Assembly: GCA_964364745.1 (NCBI GenBank)
Contig: CAYINJ010000014.1
Location: 1-13,159, forward strand
Source: CAYINJ01 sp964364745
GTDB taxonomy: Bacteria > Patescibacteriota > Patescibacteriia > JACRDY01
Length of the DNA: 13,159 nt
Direction of reading: 5' to 3'
The position numbers and the translations under genes were made by a program. Shown here piece after piece: positions 1 to 5,787 of the stretch. Numbering within the stretch: position 1 is the first letter of the stretch; each line of letters begins with the position of its first letter. The notes under the pieces were generated by a model. The model worked only from the letters and a program-made list of their open reading frames with translations, ran no database searches and was not told the origin of the DNA.

Positions 1-31
1 TCCCTCTCCGCCCAGGGCGGATCGGGATGAC
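1..31. repeat. Truncated hairpin repeat at window edge
   Basis: CCGCC-CAG-GGCGG forms a short hairpin (8-20) and is followed by ATCGGGATGAC. The block around it (5-23) matches, as reverse complement, the hairpin block of the large element at 10143-10324 except for the loop bases. It is therefore probably the end of another member of that repeat family, cut off by the window boundary. Confidence 0.45.
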
Positions 32-109
32 AAGCGTGGGGTATGGAGTGGGTGGTGACGATGTAGACATAATAGTTATTGCCAAAACTCATAGTTTGGG
101 GGATATAAT

Positions 110-164
110 CTGGGATTGCCGCGTCCCCAGCTGCAGGGCCCTGCAGCTGGGTCCTCGCAATGAC
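110..164 (+). repeat. Half-size hairpin repeat with a perfect 26-base palindrome
   Basis: Constant left edge TGGGATTGCCGCGTC, constant right edge GTCCTCGCAATGAC, and between them a perfect palindrome (126-151, 13-base arms, no loop) built from CAGCTG, CTGCAG and GGGCCC. The same two edges occur at 2169-2220 and 10369-10414 with different inserts. This is a small non-coding repeat, not a gene. A further fragment of the right edge, TCGCAATGACGA, recurs at 182-193. Confidence 0.75.
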
Positions 165-306
165 GATGGTAAAAAACGAGTTCGCAATGACGAGTATATA
201 ATGGCCGGTCTAAAAAAGTTCTAAACTTTAGAGTTGGTCTGGATGACAAACAAGAGAGAAAAATATTGGTCTGGATGACATGAAAAGTAATGGGGTGGGT
301 TGATAT
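165..306. other. Gene-free remnant region with short direct repeats
   Basis: I see no credible gene here. It contains a second copy of the repeat edge TCGCAATGACGA (182-193), a 13-base palindrome TCTAAACTTTAGA (220-232), and a 15-base direct repeat TTGGTCTGGATGACA at 234-248 and 266-280. GGATGAC also ends the element at 1-31, so this looks like decayed ends of the hairpin repeat family. It is AT-richer than the genes. Confidence 0.4.
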
Positions 307-335
307 TTGACAGAAATTATTATGTGTGTTATTAT
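307..335 (+). promoter_or_regulatory. Strong sigma70-type promoter for the 505-1089 gene
   Basis: TTGACA (307-312) is separated by 17 bases from TATTAT (330-335), and TGT directly precedes the -10 (327-329), giving an extended -10. Expected transcription start is near 342, leaving a leader of about 160 bases before the ATG at 505. It is the closest match to consensus -35 plus extended -10 in the window. Confidence 0.7.
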
Positions 336-341
336 ATATGG

Positions 342-504
342 GATATGGTTCTTTCCCAATGAAAACCGCTATTTAGCCGCTATATTCAGGGTATTTATGT
401 TAATACATAGATATTCAGAGTGTAGCGGCTAAACAAAAGCCGCGGGGCAGGCCCTAGGTCTCGGCACGTCGTCGAGATAAGGGGTAGGCCAAAAGGAGGA
501 CAGA
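342..504 (+). promoter_or_regulatory. Structured 5' leader with two competing pairings and a strong Shine-Dalgarno
   Basis: TTTAGCCGCTA (372-382) pairs perfectly over 11 bases with TAGCGGCTAAA (423-433). The 40-base loop contains its own hairpin TATGT-TAAT-ACATA (396-409) and ATATTCAG twice (382-389, 411-418). The same GCGGCT (425-430) can instead pair with AGCCGC (438-443) across a 7-base loop, so the two folds exclude each other. Downstream, TCTCG (459-463) pairs with CGAGA (473-477) inside CCCT/AGGG (452-455/480-483). AAGGAGG (493-499), five bases before the ATG, is an excellent ribosome binding site. I do not recognise this as a named riboswitch, and no U-run follows the hairpins, so control of translation is more likely than termination. 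A switch function is inference. Confidence 0.45.
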
Positions 505-1089
505 ATGGCTCGGAATAGAAGTGAATTTTTGTCAGCGATGGGGAAGGCCTGGGAAATTTTCAAGGCCTTGATCGACGAGGTGCTGGCGCTCGGTGGCAGC
601 GACGCACACGTCGCTCGTATCTTGACCGATAAAACGCTGCGGCGCGAGCTGGCCAAGCTGATCGTCAACGCTGGCCAGTCCTTCGCCCAGCTCCTGGCGG
701 CCTGTCGTCAGGACTCGGTCAACCCCGACTTCACGGAGGAACGCTTTCCTCTGGTGGACGACGGTACCACCGGCCCGGTCGAAGAGTACTGCTTCGGCCG
801 CGAGGTGATTGACCGTGAGGTCGTGGCCGAGCTCGCCAAGCTCGGCCTCAAGCCAGTCGGAATCAGGCGGGCGATGAAGTACATCGCCGCCCATTCCGAC
901 GCCCAGCTTGACCACCCCGTGGTGGTCATCGGCGCGCCGTGGACGGTTGGTGGCGGCAGCGTGTTCGTCCCGCTCTTCCGCCGGGGCGGTTCGTCGCGCC
1001 ACCTTTACTTGCGCTGGCTCTATGGCCGCCGGTTCCTTGCTAGCGTTCGCTTCCTGGTCGTTCGCGAGGTCAAGCCCTCGGCCCCTTGA
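505..1089 (+). CDS. Unrecognised 194-residue protein, cassette-like gene ending in RFLVVRE
   Basis: I do not recognise the family or a function. The start is fixed by AAGGAGG five bases upstream, the only strong Shine-Dalgarno in the window. The N-terminal part (1-75) reads as amphipathic helices. There is no signal peptide or membrane segment. A proline- and glycine-containing segment (about 138-160, VVVIGAPWTVGGGSVFVPLF) precedes an arginine/tryptophan-rich tail (RWLYGRRFLASVRFLVVRE). A similar tail, WRDGCRFLAVR, is encoded by the decayed remnant at 9217-9279, and both are followed by related 3' flanks and a terminator. Codon choice differs from the neighbours: Lys is AAG in nearly every case and GAG outnumbers GAA, whereas adjacent genes prefer AAA and GAA. 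The gene has its own promoter, long leader and terminator, so it is a self-contained unit and possibly acquired. Confidence 0.7.
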   Translation: MARNRSEFLSAMGKAWEIFKALIDEVLALGGSDAHVARILTDKTLRRELAKLIVNAGQSFAQLLAACRQDSVNPDFTEERFPLVDDGTTGPVEEYCFGREVIDREVVAELAKLGLKPVGIRRAMKYIAAHSDAQLDHPVVVIGAPWTVGGGSVFVPLFRRGGSSRHLYLRWLYGRRFLASVRFLVVREVKPSAP

Positions 1090-1124
1090 GGCCTTGACTC
1101 TCGGCTTTGGGCTTTCGTTCTCTT

Positions 1125-1162
1125 GGGCTCTGGCATCTGCGCTGGAGCCCTTCTTCTTTTGT
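1125..1162 (+). terminator. Intrinsic terminator after the 505-1089 gene
   Basis: GGGCTCTGGC (1125-1134) pairs with GCTGGAGCCC (1141-1150) over 10 positions with two G-U pairs and a 6-base loop, followed by TTCTTCTTTTGTT. The T-run overlaps the -35 box of the next promoter. Confidence 0.65.
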
Positions 1163-1187
1163 TATAAAAAGAGGTTATTGCTATACT
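1159..1187 (+). promoter_or_regulatory. Extended -10 promoter for the lipid kinase
   Basis: TTGTTA (1159-1164), 17-base spacer, TATACT (1182-1187) with TGC just before the -10. Expected start near 1194 gives a leader of about 22 bases without a Shine-Dalgarno. Confidence 0.65.
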
Positions 1188-1215
1188 ACAACCATCTTCC
1201 CTCACTCCGACTCCC

Positions 1216-2079
1216 ATGACCACCCTCATCATCTTCAACCCCGTGGCCGGCGTCCGGCGGCGAGCGATCAAACAACGTCTCCAACGCGCGCTGGGCGATT
1301 TAAAATATGAGTGGGTGGACACGAACGCTCAAGGGACGTACTTAGAGCCATATCAACCGGCCGACTACGAGCGGGTGGTCGTCATCGGCGGTGACGGCAC
1401 CGTGCACGAGGTCGCCCAGTGGATTTTGGCGGCTGGCGCCACGACGACCATTGGTATCGTGTCGGCCGGCAGCGGCAACCTGCTGGCCCGAACCTTGAAG
1501 TTGCCTCGTTCGACCGGCCTCGCGCTTCATGTCGCTTTAACTGGCACGGCCCAAGCGATGGATGTCGGGCTGATCAACCACGGCCGATATTTTTTGGTGG
1601 CGGCTGGTTTGGGCTATGATGCCTGGGTGATCGCGCGGGCCAAACGCTCCTGGAAGCGCTTGTTTGGTTTCGGGGCCTATACCTTGGCCCTGCTGCAGGG
1701 GCTCTTGCATCTGCGCGAAGAAAACTTTACCCTAGTGGTGGATGGAGTCCGTCGGCAGTATCACGCCAAAAGCATCTTTATCATGAACGTGGGGACGTTT
1801 TGGGGCCTGCCACTAGCGCCGGATACCAGCGCTTACGACGGGCAAGGCACCGTGGCGGTGGTCCGGCCAGTGCGGTGGCATGATTATGTTTTGATGTTAG
1901 GACGCATCATCGGTCGGCAATGGCATTGGGAAAAACGGCTGGAGTACCACGCCTTTAAAAAATTAAAAATCGAATACAATCATCGCGTGCCGTTTCAAGC
2001 TGACGGGGAAGCCGTGACGGTCAAAAGTCCGTTGGAAATTGATATCCTGCCGAGTAAAATTTTTATTAGCACGCCGTAG
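1216..2079 (+). CDS. Diacylglycerol kinase catalytic-domain lipid kinase (DagK/LCB5/YegS type)
   Basis: The protein of 287 residues matches the DAGK catalytic family, which transfers phosphate from ATP to a lipid hydroxyl (diacylglycerol, sphingosine-like or related lipids) at the inner face of the membrane. Visible motifs, in order: NPVAG at 8-12, the nucleotide-binding GGDGT at 58-62, SAGSGNLLAR at 83-92 (the GTGND-type loop of the family), MDVG at 115-118, AAGLGYDA at 129-136, and a DGE motif near residue 263 in the C-terminal beta domain. Length is usual for the bacterial family (about 290-310). The true lipid substrate cannot be read from sequence. The start follows an extended -10 promoter with a short leader and no Shine-Dalgarno. 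It stands alone as a single-gene unit, bounded downstream by a large hairpin repeat. Confidence 0.88.
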   Translation: MTTLIIFNPVAGVRRRAIKQRLQRALGDLKYEWVDTNAQGTYLEPYQPADYERVVVIGGDGTVHEVAQWILAAGATTTIGIVSAGSGNLLARTLKLPRSTGLALHVALTGTAQAMDVGLINHGRYFLVAAGLGYDAWVIARAKRSWKRLFGFGAYTLALLQGLLHLREENFTLVVDGVRRQYHAKSIFIMNVGTFWGLPLAPDTSAYDGQGTVAVVRPVRWHDYVLMLGRIIGRQWHWEKRLEYHAFKKLKIEYNHRVPFQADGEAVTVKSPLEIDILPSKIFISTP

Positions 2080-2088
2080 GTTTTTATC

Positions 2089-2220
2089 GTCATTGCGAGG
2101 ACCCTGAACGAAGTGAAGGGGACGCGGCAATCCCAGGTGATATCCCACTGCACGGTCAGCGTGCTCATCCTGGGATTGCCGCGTCGGTCCGACCAAAGCG
2201 TCGGCCCTCCTCGCAATGAC
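2089..2220. repeat. Large branched hairpin repeat (MITE/REP-like) with GTCATTGCGAGGA termini
   Basis: Outer arms of 13 bases (2089-2101 / 2208-2220) and inner arms of 17 bases, GACGCGGCAATCCCAGG / its complement (2121-2137 / 2169-2185), are both perfect. Each gap between outer and inner arms forms its own small hairpin: CCCT...AGGG at 2102-2120 on the left, and CCGAC-caaagc-GTCGG within 2186-2207 on the right. The apex holds GCACG-gtcag-CGTGC (2150-2164). The fold is therefore branched. The left half (2089-2134) recurs without a mismatch as the reverse complement at 10369-10414. No coding capacity; it is a non-autonomous element or a REP-type structure that would also affect transcript ends between the two flanking genes. 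Confidence 0.85.
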
Positions 2221-2259
2221 AATTAAAAACGCCATCCATCATCACTCATCTTACTTCGT

Positions 2260-2991
2260 ATGAAAGGAATTATTCTCGCTGGCGGTACCGGCTCGCGGCT
2301 GATGCCGCTGACCCGCGTGACCAACAAACACCTCTTGCCGGTCTACACCAAGCCGATGATTTATTATCCGCTAGAAACGCTCCTGGCGGCGGGTTTGCGT
2401 GACATCATGATTATTTCCGGGCGCGGCCACGCCGGGCACTTCTTGGAACTACTCGGTAGCGGCGCGGGGTTTAACGCGCGGATCTCTTATGGCCTCCAAG
2501 AAGAAGCCGGCGGGATCGCCCAGGCGCTGGGCTTATGTGAGGACTTCGCTGATGGTGAACCGATCGCCGTGATTTTGGGGGACAACATCTTTACCGACAC
2601 TGCCCAGATCACCAAAGCGGTTAAAGATTTCGCCGCGCAGGGCAAAGGTGCAAAGGTGTTGCTAAAAGAAGTCCCGGACCCGAAGCGCTTCGGCGTGGCC
2701 GAAGTGATGGGGGGCAAAATCATCAGCATTGAAGAAAAGCCGGCCGTGCCGAAGAGTAATTACTGCGTGACGGGCTTATATTTTTATGATGAACAGGTCT
2801 GGGAAGTTATTAAAACCATAAAACCGTCCGGTCGGGGCGAGCTGGAAATTACGGACGTAAATAACTTTTACGTCCAGCAAGGCACGATGACGTTTGAAGT
2901 GGTCAATGGCGAGTGGACCGACGCGGGAACATTTGAATCCTTGCTCCGCGCCAACATTTTAATGGCCAAACAAGCCGGCCTGACGCTTTAA
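2260..2991 (+). CDS. rfbA: Glucose-1-phosphate thymidylyltransferase-like sugar nucleotidyltransferase (short RmlA type)
   Basis: Joins a nucleoside triphosphate and a sugar 1-phosphate, probably dTTP and glucose 1-phosphate, to make dTDP-glucose for surface polysaccharide (first step of the dTDP-rhamnose route). Motifs: the nucleotide-binding loop LAGGTGSRLMPLT (6-18), KPMIYYPLE (31-39), ILGDNIF with the metal-binding Asp108 (105-111), EEKP (158-161), TGLYFYD (171-177), RGELEITDVNN (192-202) and EWTDAGT with Asp221 (218-224). At 243 residues it is some 45 shorter than the classical allosteric RmlA (about 290) and ends soon after the catalytic core, as in a well-known short subgroup. The rest of the rml pathway is not in the window, so the exact sugar is inference. 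No Shine-Dalgarno and no convincing promoter are visible in the 39 bases between the hairpin repeat and the ATG. Confidence 0.85.
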   Translation: MKGIILAGGTGSRLMPLTRVTNKHLLPVYTKPMIYYPLETLLAAGLRDIMIISGRGHAGHFLELLGSGAGFNARISYGLQEEAGGIAQALGLCEDFADGEPIAVILGDNIFTDTAQITKAVKDFAAQGKGAKVLLKEVPDPKRFGVAEVMGGKIISIEEKPAVPKSNYCVTGLYFYDEQVWEVIKTIKPSGRGELEITDVNNFYVQQGTMTFEVVNGEWTDAGTFESLLRANILMAKQAGLTL

Positions 2992-3002
2992 TCTAAAGAA
3001 GT

Positions 3003-3035
3003 AAAAACTCCCCCGATCTGCTCGGGGGAGTTTTT
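3003..3035. terminator. Bidirectional intrinsic terminator between convergent genes
   Basis: A perfect 14-base stem, AAAAACTCCCCCGA / TCGGGGGAGTTTTT, with loop TCTGC. It carries a T-run on both strands, so it serves the rfbA-like gene on the plus strand and the PEGA gene on the minus strand, whose stop codon is three bases away. Confidence 0.93.
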
Positions 3036-3037
3036 GG

Positions 3038-4408
3038 TTAATCCTGGAGAGGCAATTGCCACGCGCCGGACTGATCAGTGATAGTACCGACCAGCAGCGC
3101 GGTATCACCATCGGCCGCCAACCAGAAGTCAGCCAACGGCGCGCCCGTAACCAGCGACGTGGTCGTGCGATGATCCCGGTCATCGAGTTCGACCGTGGAC
3201 AGCTCATTGTTGGTCAGGACGGCCAAGTAGTTATATTTTGGAAATAAGGCCACGCGCTGGATGGTCGTGCCGTAGCGCGTCACTAGTTCAGTTTTCCCCA
3301 GCGTGGGATAATAAAAGCCAATTTCAAAGTCGGTATAGATCAGCAGCCGCTGGTTATCAGCCGACCATTGGTAACCCTTGGCGTCACCGGCCAGCAGCGT
3401 TTGCGTGAAGTCCGGATCGGTGACGACAATTTTCTTGGTGTCAGCAGCTAAGAGAATAATAGTTCCGTTGGGGGAAGCGAAAAACTGATAATCACCGCGG
3501 TCCGGCAGTTGCCACACTCGCTCCGGCCCTTTGACCGGGCCGGCTTCTTGGAGATGCCACCGCTCGATAAACGTCCCGCCGGTCGCAGTCGTTCGTACGG
3601 CGTAGACGGTGTTTTGACTGACCGCGATCTGGCGGCCATAGCCACTGTTAGCCGTCGACGGTAATCGCAGGAGTTGCTTGGATTGTTTGGTCACTGTGTT
3701 GAGTTGGGACCAGACATCGCCGCTTTGAACGTAGAGAATATATGGGTCAGCCAGCGACCAATTGGCGGCGGTCACCGATCCGGCAAAGATGCTAGACAAC
3801 AGCACCGGAGCTTCAGTTATTTGGGTGGTCAGGAGTGCGGCCTGACCATTGGCTAGCTTGACTAACAACGTCGTACTGTCCGACGACCAGCCCAGGACTT
3901 GGCGGACTTGATGAGTAGTAGTCAATGGTTGAACCGAGGCATTGAGGAGATTGATCAGCCAGACGTCGCCTTTCGCCAGGCCAGCGACTTGTTTGCCATT
4001 CGGCGAGGTCAGAGGGGTGACAATGGTCGCATCATTGATCAAAGTCGGAGTGGTTTGTTTCCAGAGGACCGCCGCATCGACAAACGTGTTGGTACTACTC
4101 CAGACGGTCAGTGGCTTCGACCAGCTGCTATAACCGTCGCGGACTAGTTTGACTGTGTATTGGCCAGGGAAGAGGTTATTGATGCGGAGGATGCCGTCAG
4201 TCCGGGTGGCAAGTTGTTCGACATCGTCGAGAAATACTTTAGCGTCACGGGGGAATGGTTTGACTGACAGCGAACCGATTTTGACCACGGTGTGCTTGGT
4301 CCAGTTATACCGCCAGCCAGCCGAATAGAGGACCAGTAATGGGGCGACGATCACGAAGACCACGATGAAGAGGCCGTAGATAATGCGTCGGGATTTTAGA
4401 GATAACAT
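3038..4408 (-). CDS. Membrane-anchored PEGA-domain protein with beta-propeller-like repeats
   Basis: Protein of 456 residues when started at MLSLKSRR. A short basic N-terminus and one hydrophobic segment (about 9-30) form a signal anchor, so the bulk lies outside the membrane. Next comes a PEGA domain (about 42-105): GSLSVKPFPRDAKVFLDD, then LFPGQYTVKLVRDGYSSWSK, the usual GxYxVxVxxxGYxxW pattern of this surface-associated beta-sandwich. The rest (about 120-456) shows repeated strands with SPNGK, WSSDST, WSADNQRLLIY and FASPNGTIILL, resembling WD40/TolB-like propeller blades. No catalytic motif is visible; a structural or binding role at the cell surface is inference. An upstream ATG at 4549 would add 47 residues, but the extension lacks a signal-like character and contains the promoter at 4439-4467, so it is rejected. 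No Shine-Dalgarno. Divergent from murA. Confidence 0.82.
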   Translation of the reverse strand: MLSLKSRRIIYGLFIVVFVIVAPLLVLYSAGWRYNWTKHTVVKIGSLSVKPFPRDAKVFLDDVEQLATRTDGILRINNLFPGQYTVKLVRDGYSSWSKPLTVWSSTNTFVDAAVLWKQTTPTLINDATIVTPLTSPNGKQVAGLAKGDVWLINLLNASVQPLTTTHQVRQVLGWSSDSTTLLVKLANGQAALLTTQITEAPVLLSSIFAGSVTAANWSLADPYILYVQSGDVWSQLNTVTKQSKQLLRLPSTANSGYGRQIAVSQNTVYAVRTTATGGTFIERWHLQEAGPVKGPERVWQLPDRGDYQFFASPNGTIILLAADTKKIVVTDPDFTQTLLAGDAKGYQWSADNQRLLIYTDFEIGFYYPTLGKTELVTRYGTTIQRVALFPKYNYLAVLTNNELSTVELDDRDHRTTTSLVTGAPLADFWLAADGDTALLVGTITDQSGAWQLPLQD

Positions 4409-4438
4409 AGGTAGAGGTAAAAGAAATGGCCAGCCGCT

Positions 4439-4467
4439 AGCGTAGCAGGGCGGGGCAAAAAAATCAA
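4439..4467 (-). promoter_or_regulatory. Promoter for the PEGA gene
   Basis: On the minus strand TTGATT (4467-4462), 17-base spacer, TACGCT (4444-4439) preceded by TGC. The start codon lies 30 bases further on. Confidence 0.55.
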
Positions 4468-4483
4468 GATAATTCGCGCTGAC

Positions 4484-4512
4484 TTGGAGGGCCAGGAGGG
4501 GAGTGCTATACT
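4484..4512 (+). promoter_or_regulatory. Extended -10 promoter for murA
   Basis: TTGGAG (4484-4489), 17-base spacer, TATACT (4507-4512) preceded by TGC. Only seven bases separate the -10 from the ATG at 4520, so transcription should begin at or within two bases of the start codon (leaderless mRNA). This rules out the in-frame ATG at 4484 as the start, since it lies inside the promoter. Confidence 0.65.
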
Positions 4513-4519
4513 GACAGCT

Positions 4520-5785
4520 ATGGCGAAATTTACTATTCATGGCGGCCAACCACTCCGGGGGACGGTCGCCGTCGCCGGCTCAAAAAACGCGGCTTTGCCG
4601 GGGGTGGCGGCCACCATCTTGGCCAGCCGGCCAGTCACGCTGACTAACGTCCCCCTCATCGCCGATGTGGCGACGATGATTGATTTGTTGTCATGGCTCG
4701 GCGCGCGGGTGACTCGGCGCGGCCACACCGTGACCATTGATCCGCGAGGAATTAAAAATCGGCCCTTACCGCACGAACGCGTAAGCCGCCTGCGGGCCTC
4801 AATCCTCTTAGCCGGGCCGCTCTTGGCGCGGTTTGGGGAAGTGACGATGGATTTCCCAGGCGGTTGCGTGATTGGTAAACGACCGATCGACGCTCACCTT
4901 AAAGCATTTGAAGCGCTCGGCGCCCAAGTCGTCAGTGATGGTGAACGGCTGCATGCTCGGGCCAAGCGCGGGCTCAAAGCCAACAGCTTCATGATGTGGG
5001 AGACATCAGTCACGGCCACGGAAAACGCTGTCATGGCGGCGGCCGCCACGGTGGGGAAAACGCAAATCCGTTTAGCCGCCGCCGAACCACACGTCCAAAA
5101 CTTGTGCCATTTGTTAGTGAAAATGGGCGCGCGGATTAGCGGGATTGGCACTAATACCTTAGTCATTCAAGGCCGCCGCCGTCTCGGCGGCACGACGCAC
5201 CGAATCAATGGCGACTATTTGGAAATGGGCACCCTGGCCATCGCCGCGGCGCTGGTGCCCAAAAGCCGCCTGACGATCACTGGCGTGGACCCGACCGACC
5301 TTGATTCGTTTTGGAATAAGTTTACTGAACTGGGCGGCCACGTCAGCCGCCAGCCCGGCGGCGTGACAGTGACTTACGCTAGTGGCTTGAAGGCCTTACC
5401 CAAACTAGAAACTCGCGTCTATCCCGGCTTTCCGACTGACCTCCAGGCGCCATTTTCCGTATTATTGACGCAGGCCAAAGGGGTGACCAAGATTTTTGAA
5501 ACACTATTCGAAGGCCGCTTTGGTTATTTAGCCGAACTGGAGAAAATGGGCGCGAAAGTCGAGGTGTACAATCCGCACCAGGCCTTAGTCATTGGTCGAA
5601 CGCCACTGCGGGGGGCGGTCGTCGACAGTTGTGATCTACGCGCCGGCGCCACGGTGGTGTTAGCCGGTTTAGCGGCGACTGGCACGACGGAAGTATATAA
5701 CATCAGCTACATTGATCGGGGCTACGAACGCTTTGACGCCAAACTGCGACAACTCGGCGCCGACATTCAACGAGTCGAAGATTAA
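4520..5785 (+). CDS. murA: UDP-N-acetylglucosamine 1-carboxyvinyltransferase
   Basis: First committed step of peptidoglycan synthesis in the cytoplasm: transfers enolpyruvate from PEP to UDP-GlcNAc. The product has 421 residues, the usual length. Conserved elements are in place: GSKNAALP with Lys22/Asn23, the loop GGCVIGKRPID with Cys116 (equivalent to Cys115 of E. coli, the fosfomycin target), TATEN (165-169), the catalytic Asp307 in GFPTDLQA, and DLRAG with Arg374 (372-376). Because the loop residue is Cys and not Asp, fosfomycin sensitivity would be predicted from family knowledge. GDYLEMGT (231-238) departs somewhat from the common DRIEAGT form. The start at MAKFTIHGG fits the family N-terminus. 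It is followed after two bases by the S41 protease gene, so the two are very probably co-transcribed. Confidence 0.96.
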   Translation: MAKFTIHGGQPLRGTVAVAGSKNAALPGVAATILASRPVTLTNVPLIADVATMIDLLSWLGARVTRRGHTVTIDPRGIKNRPLPHERVSRLRASILLAGPLLARFGEVTMDFPGGCVIGKRPIDAHLKAFEALGAQVVSDGERLHARAKRGLKANSFMMWETSVTATENAVMAAAATVGKTQIRLAAAEPHVQNLCHLLVKMGARISGIGTNTLVIQGRRRLGGTTHRINGDYLEMGTLAIAAALVPKSRLTITGVDPTDLDSFWNKFTELGGHVSRQPGGVTVTYASGLKALPKLETRVYPGFPTDLQAPFSVLLTQAKGVTKIFETLFEGRFGYLAELEKMGAKVEVYNPHQALVIGRTPLRGAVVDSCDLRAGATVVLAGLAATGTTEVYNISYIDRGYERFDAKLRQLGADIQRVED

Positions 5786-5787
5786 CT

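Noticed and set aside
27..224. Small 65-codon frame near the window start
   Set aside because: It runs through the hairpin repeat at 110-164 and has no ribosome binding site or recognisable protein.
1..306. CRISPR array, from recurring TCGCAATGACGA and TTGGTCTGGATGACA
   Set aside because: Only two copies each, irregular spacing, no uniform spacers and no cas gene.
532..1002. Open frame of 156 codons on the minus strand inside the 505-1089 gene
   Set aside because: The plus-strand frame has a strong Shine-Dalgarno, promoter and terminator; the minus frame has none of these and its translation is a His/Arg/Asp-rich, shadow-like sequence.
505..1162. Target gene of a diversity-generating retroelement
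   Set aside because: The variable-looking tails at 1048-1065 and 9217-9252 brought this to mind, but there is no reverse transcriptase, no template repeat and no adenine-biased difference visible in the window.
2089..2220. tRNA-like or structural RNA gene, because of the cloverleaf-like fold
   Set aside because: No anticodon arm, no TTCRA loop, no CCA end; arms are perfect DNA inverted repeats whose halves recur elsewhere.
4409..4549. Longer N-terminus for the PEGA protein
   Set aside because: The extension covers the probable promoter at 4439-4467 and places the signal anchor internally; the start at 4408 gives a normal anchor.
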